Assembly: GCA_030147505.1 (NCBI GenBank)
Contig: JASBVG010000123.1
Span: 105,207-169,206 of the forward strand
From: Tardiphaga sp.
GTDB taxonomy: Bacteria > Pseudomonadota > Alphaproteobacteria > Rhizobiales > Xanthobacteraceae
DNA: 64,000 nucleotides
Direction: 5' to 3'
In this document: piece by piece, positions 57,963 through 64,000 of the stretch
How the letters are laid out: every line of letters begins with the position of its first letter
Numbering within the stretch: position 1 is the first letter of the stretch
Notes under the pieces: generated by a model
Databases searched by the model: none
The model's input: only the letters and a program-made list of their open reading frames with translations
What the model was told of the DNA's origin: nothing
Position numbers and translations under genes: made by a program

Positions 57963-59702
57963 TTAGAGGCCGATCCCCCGCTTGCGGCCGAAGTCCCAGT
58001 CGACGCCGCCATCGTCGCGGGCGACGCCGGAGACGTGGCGGCCGATCTGCTTTTCGAGAGAGGGAGACCAGGGGACGAGCTGGAAGCCGAGGCCGTCGTC
58101 GATCATGGCGAAGCGGCCGGAGGCGAGCGTGAAGCGCTGGCGATAGGAGCCGGCGACATACTCGCCGCCGTCGGCATGGTTGAATGGCAGGCCGGTCTCG
58201 GCGGCGAGCTTTTCGCCCAGCGCACTGACCTCGCGATCGCGTAGCGTGTTGAGCAGACGCCGCGCGAAGACGACGCGCCCGCCCTGCCGTTCGGCGAGAC
58301 CTTCGCCGATCAGGTGCTCGGCGCGTTGCTCGAGGGCCCGCTGCACCTCGGCGCCGAAGCCACCCTCCGAGAGCGCGATGGGCTCGCGGGCAACCGCCTG
58401 CCGATCGAGCCAGGTCGCACCCGCTGCGTTGACCTGAGAGTGGATATCCAGATCGGAGCGGACGGCGAGCGCGACGCGGCGCTGACCTTGCGCATCCTCG
58501 TAGGCGCGCAGCTCGACGATCGATCCGGGTGGGCTGTCGCCAGCGGCATCGAGATGCGGCAGCTTAATATGATGGGGGCGGCCGTCGACGCCGTCGACCA
58601 CGGCATAGGCCGTGCCCTTCAGTTCGTCATCCAGACCGCGTTCGAGCAGGCGACCGACAACGGGCACGTCGAGGCTTTCCCCGGCGAGCACATAGCTTGC
58701 CGACCCGCGCTCGATGCCGCGTTCGGTGAGAGCGCGGTGCATGCGCTTGATGATGTCGCCGCGCTCGCCGAGCTCGCGCAGGACGCTCTCCGCCTCGGGC
58801 CTGATGAACCATTGCGAATGGCCGACCTGTCCCGCGACACCGAGAATTTCCAGCGTTCGCAGCCGGCCGACCTTCAAGGCGTGGAATTCGTCCGGCTGTC
58901 GGTCGGCGCGGGGCGCGAGGTCGATGATGCCGGACTTGCCGGCGTCGCGGACAAGCTGGCGGTCAAGCTGCGTCCAGCGTTCGGTCTCGATCTGGCTTTC
59001 GAGAGTGCGGCGGATATCGAGATCGGTGCGCGGTCCCAACTCCTGGGTGATGAGCTCGCGCGCCCGGTCGCGCATGCCCTCCTTGATGTAGTCGCGCGAG
59101 ATCACGAGGTCCTGGCCGTCGTCCCTCACGCCGCGCACAATCAGGTGGACATGCGGATGCTCGGTGTTCCAGTGATCGACGGCCACCCAGTCGAGCTTCG
59201 TGCCGAGATCCTTTTCCATCTGGCCGACGAGATCGCGCGTGAAGGATCTGAGGTCTGCCATGTCCGGCGCGTCGTCGGGCGAGACGATGAAACGGAAATG
59301 ATGCCGGTCATCGCCACAGCGCTCAGCGAAGGCGCGGGCGTCGGCATTCTCCGTTCCCGGCCCGAACAGCCGCGCCTTCTCCCCGTCACGGGTCACGCCG
59401 TCGCGGCGCAGATAGTCCAGATGCGTTCCGAGCGGTGCTGATCGAGCGGTATGGCGGACCACACGCGCCTTGACGACGGCGCCGCGCGTGCGCGACGTGA
59501 TGAGGCGATTGGCCTGGATGCTGGCGCGCTGGCCGCGCCCGAAGCGCGAACGGTTGCCGGAGGTGACGCGGCCGGATCGCGAGACGCCGCCGCCTGCCTT
59601 CTTCGCTGCGGCGAGCGCCTGCGCAACGAAAGGCCGGGCCTGCTGCGCGCGGGTCGATCGGATGCGGCCTGGACGTATGCGGAACTCGTGGTCATCGGAC
59701 AT
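57963..59702 (-). CDS. relaxase/mobilisation nuclease (VirD2 type with DUF3363)
   Basis: ATG 59702 gives 579 residues. A basic N-terminus is followed by the relaxase domain with THLDYLRRDG (candidate catalytic Tyr) and the metal-binding histidines DHWNTEHPHVHLIVRG. The C-terminal half fits DUF3363. It nicks oriT and pilots the strand. It lies next to a 243-bp non-coding stretch with repeats that may be oriT. Confidence 0.9.
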   Translation of the reverse strand: MSDDHEFRIRPGRIRSTRAQQARPFVAQALAAAKKAGGGVSRSGRVTSGNRSRFGRGQRASIQANRLITSRTRGAVVKARVVRHTARSAPLGTHLDYLRRDGVTRDGEKARLFGPGTENADARAFAERCGDDRHHFRFIVSPDDAPDMADLRSFTRDLVGQMEKDLGTKLDWVAVDHWNTEHPHVHLIVRGVRDDGQDLVISRDYIKEGMRDRARELITQELGPRTDLDIRRTLESQIETERWTQLDRQLVRDAGKSGIIDLAPRADRQPDEFHALKVGRLRTLEILGVAGQVGHSQWFIRPEAESVLRELGERGDIIKRMHRALTERGIERGSASYVLAGESLDVPVVGRLLERGLDDELKGTAYAVVDGVDGRPHHIKLPHLDAAGDSPPGSIVELRAYEDAQGQRRVALAVRSDLDIHSQVNAAGATWLDRQAVAREPIALSEGGFGAEVQRALEQRAEHLIGEGLAERQGGRVVFARRLLNTLRDREVSALGEKLAAETGLPFNHADGGEYVAGSYRQRFTLASGRFAMIDDGLGFQLVPWSPSLEKQIGRHVSGVARDDGGVDWDFGRKRGIGL

Positions 59703-59713
59703 GACGTGACCCC

Positions 59714-59842
59714 GCACGGTGCAAAAACGATAAGAAAATCATGAAGATGGGCGCGGAGCGCACGGTGCGCGAAAGCGCTGCACGGTGCGGAACGCGCCAA
59801 AAACATGAACAAAAACAACCGCCCGACCGAAGCGCACCGTGC
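59714..59842. repeat. GCACGGTGC repeats, candidate oriT/regulatory region
   Basis: Three direct copies of GCACGGTGC at 59714-59722, 59760-59768 and 59780-59788, and one inverted copy at 59834-59842. The second copy, read as GCGCACGGTGCGC, and the inverted copy, read as GCGCACCGTGCGC, can pair as 13-base arms. The stretch is locally A-rich (AAAAACATGAACAAAAACAA), unlike the surroundings. It lies between relaxase and lytic transglycosylase genes, a usual place for oriT. No nic consensus was recognised. Confidence 0.5.
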
Positions 59843-59945
59843 GCCCTTTTATCCTGCCATCGTCCGGTTGCTGCGCCTGCCGCCACCCCGGGCGTCCTCC
59901 ACGACACGCCAGCGCACGATGGGATGCGAAGCGCCGCAGGGCCGC

Positions 59946-60710
59946 TCATGGCCGGTCTCCAGCGGTATTCCGGGCGACGAACAGCCCCTCGGGCTGTCCG
60001 GCGACAAGCATCTGCGGCATCGCCGGGACGGGTGAATGGGCGTCGTCCGGCGAGCGGTCCGCGGCCGCGGGATCGGCGCTGGAAGCGCCGTCATCGCGCC
60101 CGACGATGATCGCCGCCTCGCGCCAGTCGAGCGGCCGGGCGACCGTCGAACCGCTCTTCGAAGGGCGCTCGCCGCGCAGCGCGGGCGCGAGCGAAGCGAC
60201 ATAAGCCCGCGTCTCGGCGGGCAGCGCTCGGCCCTTCGAACGATGCTCATCGTAGCGCGCCGGGCCGGCATTGTAGGCCGCGAGCATGGCGGCGATGTCG
60301 CCATAGCGATCCCACATCTCGCGCAGGTACGCAGTACCCGCGAGGATGTTGTCGCGCGTATCGTAAGGATTGCGGCCGAGGCCGTGGCGGATGCGAAGCT
60401 CGGCCCAGGTGTCCGGCATGACCTGCATCAGACCCATCGCACCGGCCGAGGAGACGGCCCGCACGTCGCCCGCGCTCTCGGCGCGCATGACGGCGACGAT
60501 CCATGCTGGCGGAATGCCGAAGCGGCGCGATGCCTCGGCGATATGCGCCGCATGCGGATGCGCGGCGACGGTGCTCGTAGGCGACACGCTTTGCGCCAGA
60601 ACCGTCGGCGTTGCGGCTGGGGTGAAGAGCAGGCCGGAAAGGAGAAGAAGCGCTGAGCGCCGGACGGTGGAAAAACGTCCGGCGCAGGCGCGACATCGGG
60701 GCGCCGCCAT
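59946..60710 (-). CDS. lytic transglycosylase (VirB1-like)
   Basis: 254 residues with a signal peptide (ALLLLSGLLFTPAATPTVLA). SLT domain with VMRAESAGDVRAVSSAGAMG (catalytic Glu), LMQVMPDTWAELR and MLAAYNAGPARYDEH. It opens the peptidoglycan for the transfer channel. The C-terminal 70 residues are low-complexity. It starts one base before the DUF736 stop. Confidence 0.92.
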   Translation of the reverse strand: MAAPRCRACAGRFSTVRRSALLLLSGLLFTPAATPTVLAQSVSPTSTVAAHPHAAHIAEASRRFGIPPAWIVAVMRAESAGDVRAVSSAGAMGLMQVMPDTWAELRIRHGLGRNPYDTRDNILAGTAYLREMWDRYGDIAAMLAAYNAGPARYDEHRSKGRALPAETRAYVASLAPALRGERPSKSGSTVARPLDWREAAIIVGRDDGASSADPAAADRSPDDAHSPVPAMPQMLVAGQPEGLFVARNTAGDRP

Positions 60711-61046
60711 TCAGTCCTCCTGCCGCTTCTTGGAGGGCTGGACGGTGGTGAGCACCCAGGCAGAACCATCGTCACCGGCGCGGAAGAGATTTGCGCGAAA
60801 CGTGCCGCCGAGTAGCGGGCTGTAGATCGTGATCGAGACGAACTCGCCGGCCCGTTCGCCGACATGTATCCAGCCCGCGCCGATATCGAGGCCGTCTTCG
60901 TCACCGAGCAGGACGCGGTATTTCGGGGCGTTCTCGGTCTCCGAGGGTTCGGCAGGAACGAGGGTCATTTCCTCTTTGATGCCGAGCGTTCGGAACTCGC
61001 CTTCGAAGCCCGCTTCCGTGCGCGTGAACTGTCCGATCTGGGCCAT
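60711..61046 (-). CDS. DUF736 protein
   Basis: ATG 61046 (MAQIGQFTRTEAGFEGEFRT) with AGGAG nine bases away gives 111 residues; ATG 61052 is also possible. FRANLFRAGDDGSAWVL is the family end. DUF736 proteins are small, widespread on alphaproteobacterial conjugative elements, and of unknown function. Next to the traF gene. Confidence 0.88.
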   Translation of the reverse strand: MAQIGQFTRTEAGFEGEFRTLGIKEEMTLVPAEPSETENAPKYRVLLGDEDGLDIGAGWIHVGERAGEFVSITIYSPLLGGTFRANLFRAGDDGSAWVLTTVQPSKKRQED

Positions 61047-61091
61047 GGTCATGGTCTCCTGTGCTGCGGTGGGATTGCGAAGGACGCGCGC

Positions 61092-61637
61092 TCACCGCGT
61101 CGGCGCGCGCCAGACGAAGCGGCCGTCGCCGTCCTCGTCGGTGAAAAGCGGGGTGGCCCGGCCGATCACCGCGGAGGCGGGAAACGGGCCGAAGTACCGG
61201 CCGTCGAGGCTGTCGGCGGCTTCGAGATTCATGAGGAAAAGTTCGCCGCCGCCGATCACGCGGCAGCCCCGCCAGACCGGCAGGTCGCGGCCACGGCTGT
61301 CGCGGTCGCGGGCCTCGCCGAGCGGAACGTCGTCGACCGTGATGGCGCGACCGTCGCGGCAAACGCGCTGTCCCGGCAAGCCGACGACGTGCTTGAGGAT
61401 CGGCACGTCGCGGCCGACATAGCTGCGTTCGACCATGAAGGAGGCGAACGGCTCGGGTGGCATGACGGCGACGAGATCCGGCACTTCGATCCGCCCGGCC
61501 GGCGATACCGTGTAGAAGCCGATTGGCGCGCTTGCCGTCGCGTTCCAGATGAGTTTCAGCGGCATCGGCGTGGCGCTGGCCGCAGCGATGCCGAGCACGG
61601 CGACAGATGTCGCCGCGAGGTAGCCGAGCCGCGTCAT
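61092..61637 (-). CDS. traF: TraF, S26-family conjugative signal peptidase
   Basis: 181 residues with an N-terminal helix (ATSVAVLGIAAASA). The catalytic Ser lies in ASAPIGFYTV and the Lys in ILKHVVGLPGQRV. TraF of RP4-type systems processes and cyclises the pilin TrbC. Overlaps the DUF2840 gene by four bases. Confidence 0.92.
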   Translation of the reverse strand: MTRLGYLAATSVAVLGIAAASATPMPLKLIWNATASAPIGFYTVSPAGRIEVPDLVAVMPPEPFASFMVERSYVGRDVPILKHVVGLPGQRVCRDGRAITVDDVPLGEARDRDSRGRDLPVWRGCRVIGGGELFLMNLEAADSLDGRYFGPFPASAVIGRATPLFTDEDGDGRFVWRAPTR

Positions 61638-62152
61638 CGCCCGATCTCCCGCCGCCGGAGCCAGGCTTGATGGCGCTCGGCCGTGTACGGGCGCGGCATC
61701 TCGCCGGCATTCATCCAGTGCGCGACGTGCCGCCAGTGATCGGGATCGGCGTCGGCGGGATCGATGCCGAGGGCCTCGATGCCGTCGACATGGCGAAGCA
61801 CGTCCTCGACCTTCGGCCAGCTTTCGACCTTCAGCAGGATTTCGCCGCCAGGACGGACGAAGGGCAGCGTCTGGAACGGCTCGCCGCGGTCGACCGCGCG
61901 GACGATGTCCAGGCGCGAGATGATCGTTCCGTAGTCGTTTGCGGCCCAGCGGACGAGGCAGAAGATCGTGCCGGGCGCGAAGCCGACCACCCTGTGCCGG
62001 CGGTCGAGTTTCTGCTCATAGCTTTCGCGGCCGAACCTGATCCAGTTCTCGATGCGCTTCTCGATCCAGGTGAGCTCGACGAGCGTGGTGAAAGCGGCGG
62101 GACCGTCCGGCAACGGACGACCGCCGATGCGGAGCGCCGCATTGCCGGTCAT
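61634..62152 (-). CDS. DUF2840 protein
   Basis: 172 residues. LTWIEKRIENWIRFGRESYE, VVGFAPGTIFCLVRWAANDY and LLKVESWPKVEDVLRHVDGI match DUF2840, a conserved companion of traF in these elements with unknown function. Confidence 0.88.
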   Translation of the reverse strand: MTGNAALRIGGRPLPDGPAAFTTLVELTWIEKRIENWIRFGRESYEQKLDRRHRVVGFAPGTIFCLVRWAANDYGTIISRLDIVRAVDRGEPFQTLPFVRPGGEILLKVESWPKVEDVLRHVDGIEALGIDPADADPDHWRHVAHWMNAGEMPRPYTAERHQAWLRRREIGR

Positions 62153-62403
62153 GGTGTGTCTCCTTGGGTGTCGGGGAATTCGCGCTCGAACAGCTCGCGC
62201 AGCATGTCGGCGACCGTGACGCCGCGGCTGAAGGCGGCGATCTTGATCCGGCCGCGCAGCTCAGGCGTGATGTCGATGGTGAGCCGGGCCGTGAAGGTCA
62301 CGGCTGCGCCATTGCGTGGCGGAGGCGTGTCCCCCGCTTTGACCCATCCGTCCGCATCGGCGGGGCGCTGCGCGAAGCCGCGCTTTTCGGCGGGGGCCGT
62401 CAT
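62149..62403 (-). CDS. ribbon-helix-helix protein, partition-like
   Basis: 84 residues. An unstructured front (residues 1-35) is followed by TARLTIDITPELRGRIKIAA and GVTVADMLRELFEREF, a ParG-like ribbon-helix-helix. In combination with ParA two genes upstream it may be the DNA-binding partner for partition. It overlaps both neighbours by four bases. Confidence 0.75.
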   Translation of the reverse strand: MTAPAEKRGFAQRPADADGWVKAGDTPPPRNGAAVTFTARLTIDITPELRGRIKIAAFSRGVTVADMLRELFEREFPDTQGDTP

Positions 62404-63158
62404 GACGCGCCTCCGTCATGGAACGGCAGCACGGTGGCGATGCGGTCGCGTGCGCGGTCGGCCATCGTGGGGTCGATCTCGCAGCCGATATAGCGCCGGC
62501 CGGAGAGCCGGCAGGCTTCGCCGCCGGAACCCGAGCCGGCGAACCAATCGCCGACCAGGCCGCCTTCCGGGCAGCTCGTGCGGATAAGGATTTCGAGGAG
62601 CGCTGACGGCTTTTCAGTCGGGTGGATCGCGCGGCCGTGGCAGTTGCGCAGGTAGATGACCGACCGCATCAGGCGCGGCCCGCCGTCGTGGCTGACATAG
62701 TGGCCAGCATCAATCTGGCCGGTATGGGGAGGACGCTGCTTGCGTCGCACGGTCCGGGCTGTCGCGTCGGGCGTGGTCTGGACGTCGTTGTAGATGTCGC
62801 GCCACGCCGTCTCGGCGGGGTAGAATTGAACGGCCAGTTCATGCACGCGCTTGAAGCGGTCCGCATGGAAGCCGGTGCCGTTCTGCTTCTCCCAGACGAT
62901 CTCCTGGGCGAGCCGCAGGCCAGCGTCGGCGAAGCGGTCGGCGGTTGCCATGAAGCTGCGCAGCGAACCGAAGACCCACATCGAGCCGGTCGGGGCAAGC
63001 GCGCCGCGCGCGAGCGCCAGCCAGCCCTCGACGCGGCGATCCCAGGCGAGCGATGTGTCCCCGTAAGGGGGATCGGCGAGGATCATGTCGAACGGGCCGC
63101 GCGCCGGCATGCGATCGCGGCAGTCTCCGGACAATATGATTTCGGGGGGAACCGTCAT
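62400..63158 (-). CDS. DNA adenine/cytosine-N4 methyltransferase (beta class)
   Basis: 252 residues. DMILADPPYGDTSLAWDRRV has the catalytic DPPY near the front; FAGSGSGGEACRLSGRRYIG with the SAM-binding FAGSGS comes later. This order is the beta class. HPTEKPSALLEILIRTS is typical. No restriction enzyme is beside it; it probably protects the element from host restriction. Confidence 0.88.
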   Translation of the reverse strand: MTVPPEIILSGDCRDRMPARGPFDMILADPPYGDTSLAWDRRVEGWLALARGALAPTGSMWVFGSLRSFMATADRFADAGLRLAQEIVWEKQNGTGFHADRFKRVHELAVQFYPAETAWRDIYNDVQTTPDATARTVRRKQRPPHTGQIDAGHYVSHDGGPRLMRSVIYLRNCHGRAIHPTEKPSALLEILIRTSCPEGGLVGDWFAGSGSGGEACRLSGRRYIGCEIDPTMADRARDRIATVLPFHDGGAS

Positions 63159-63808
63159 GGCGCGGTCCTCCCGATGCCGAGACGCTCGACCTCGGCCGCC
63201 AGTGCCGCGATCTCGCGCGCGGCGGGCGAACGCCGGTCGATGTCTGACGCGAGCCTCCCGGTCTGCGCGGCGTCGGCGAAGACGACGCGCTGGCCGATCG
63301 TTGTGGCGAGCACTGGCGGATCGTGGTCAGCCAGGGTCTCGGCCGTCTCGCGAGCGATGACGGTGCGGGCGCCGCAGCGGTTCAGCACGAAACGGGCGGT
63401 GAGCTGGGGCCGGTAGATGCGCGCCTCCGCCAGGAGCGCCAGCATCTCGGCGGAGGCCCAGCCGTCGAGCGGTGACGGCTGCACCGGGATCAGCACGAGG
63501 TCGGCGGCGAGCAGCGCGGAGCGCATGAGGCCGGCGACACGCGGCGGGCCATCGATGACAACGTGATCGACGTCTCGCGCGAGTTCCGGTGCCTCGCGAT
63601 GCAGCGTATCGCGTGCCAGGCCGACGACGCCAAAGGCGCGTGGCAGGTTCTCGCGCGACCGTTGCTGCGACCAGTCGAGCGCCGAGCCCTGCGGGTCGGC
63701 GTCGATCAGGGTCACGCGCTTGCCGCGCATCGCCAGTTCGCCGGCAAGATGCAGCGCGAGCGTCGTCTTGCCGACGCCGCCTTTCTGGTTGAGAAGCGCG
63801 AAGATCAT
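63155..63808 (-). CDS. parA: ParA-family partition ATPase
   Basis: 217 residues. Deviant Walker A LNQKGGVGKTTLALHLAGEL, then VTLIDADPQGSALDW and HVVIDGPPRVAGLM. The short form without a DNA-binding N-terminus is typical of plasmids and ICEs, where it promotes stable inheritance. It overlaps the methyltransferase by four bases. Confidence 0.92.
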   Translation of the reverse strand: MIFALLNQKGGVGKTTLALHLAGELAMRGKRVTLIDADPQGSALDWSQQRSRENLPRAFGVVGLARDTLHREAPELARDVDHVVIDGPPRVAGLMRSALLAADLVLIPVQPSPLDGWASAEMLALLAEARIYRPQLTARFVLNRCGARTVIARETAETLADHDPPVLATTIGQRVVFADAAQTGRLASDIDRRSPAAREIAALAAEVERLGIGRTAP

Positions 63809-64000
63809 CGGCGTCCTCCCGGTGGATCGAGAGGAAGACGTGGCGTATCGGGATCAGTGGATGGAGAGGCCCCACCGCGGCGGCTTGTAGCCGTCTGTGG
63901 CGGCTCGGCCGGCGCGCTTGGCGCGCTCTTCCTGGCGGTAACGCTGAGGCTTCTGGCGGCGTCGCGGATGAGGTTTTCCACATCGCGCGCGCGCTCTTCA
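63805..64000 (-). CDS. C-terminal end of a gene upstream of parA, partial
   Basis: An open frame enters from the window edge and ends with TGA overlapping the parA ATG (ATGA), the coupling style of this operon. It reads VENLIRDAARSLSVTARKSA and then a proline-rich tail ending PPGGRR. A second open frame ends earlier, near 63867 (DGYKPPRWGLSIH). I cannot decide between them from 196 bases. In related elements a RepA-like replication initiator occupies this place. Confidence 0.35.
   Translation of the reverse strand, partial: EERARDVENLIRDAARSLSVTARKSAPSAPAEPPQTATSRRGGASPSTDPDTPRLPLDPPGGRR

Noticed and set aside
1..64000. CRISPR arrays, rRNA, intact tRNA genes, insertion sequences
   Set aside because: No regularly spaced repeats, no rRNA-like or cloverleaf sequence and no transposase were found on either strand.

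Overview
The window is GC-rich alphaproteobacterial DNA, most likely from the Hyphomicrobiales (Rhizobiales). The evidence is the codon usage, the Rhizobiales-style trb/traG conjugation block with its DUF736, DUF2840 and DUF2274 neighbours, the cbb3 and bd oxidases, and a Blh/SQR sulfide module. No rRNA, tRNA, CRISPR array or insertion sequence was seen. I cannot name a species.

Region 1 (1-11.5 kb) is a temperate-phage-like element. A CI-type S24 repressor (7599-8324) faces a Cro-like gene that opens a long leftward operon of small overlapping genes. That operon includes an MT-A70 methyltransferase, a DGQHR/ParB-fold protein, a shortened DUF5131 protein and a ParB cut by the window edge. A short rightward operon ends in a large serine recombinase. 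Five copies of an ACCGAAA-type operator flank the repressor gene, and a perfect 14-bp parS sits just behind it.

Region 2 (11.5-44.7 kb) is an accessory respiratory, sulfur and envelope island. It carries a cyanide-insensitive-type bd oxidase, a peroxiredoxin with an ArsR repressor, and a SoxB-like metallophosphoesterase. It also has a cbb3-type oxidase core (ccoNO) in one operon with a triheme cytochrome, a TsdA-type thiosulfate dehydrogenase and a CcoI copper ATPase, plus a second TsdA operon. Four L,D-transpeptidases are interleaved with DsbG, DsbD, two DsbA-like proteins, a TlpA fusion and a thioredoxin-like protein. The sulfur module holds TauE, two YeeE/YedE proteins, the persulfide dioxygenase Blh and SQR. 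At its right end lies a QseB/PmrA-QseC/PmrB type two-component system.

The most interesting signal is regulatory. A tandem box CTTAAG-N5-CTTAAG, the architecture known for PmrA/QseB, occurs eight times in this island. Each copy lies 41-71 bp upstream of a chosen start codon, and one copy is in the promoter of the response-regulator gene itself. It marks the cbb3/TsdA operon, L,D-transpeptidases, DsbA, DsbG, DsbD and the SoxB-like gene. A second motif, TTACATA repeats, marks the bd-oxidase/peroxiredoxin, second TsdA and Blh/SQR promoters and is a candidate operator for the local ArsR protein. I infer a two-regulator island that couples sulfide and thiosulfate respiration to thiol protection and cell-wall crosslinking.

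Region 3 (44.7-64 kb) is the transfer module of an integrative and conjugative element or plasmid. It runs LysR, DUF2274, trbI-G-F-L-K-J-E-D-C-B, a CopG-like regulator, traG, relaxase, lytic transglycosylase, DUF736, traF, DUF2840, a ribbon-helix-helix protein, a DNA methyltransferase, parA and a gene cut by the window end. The island in region 2 is probably its cargo. No stretch longer than 300 bases lacks a gene or a described site.
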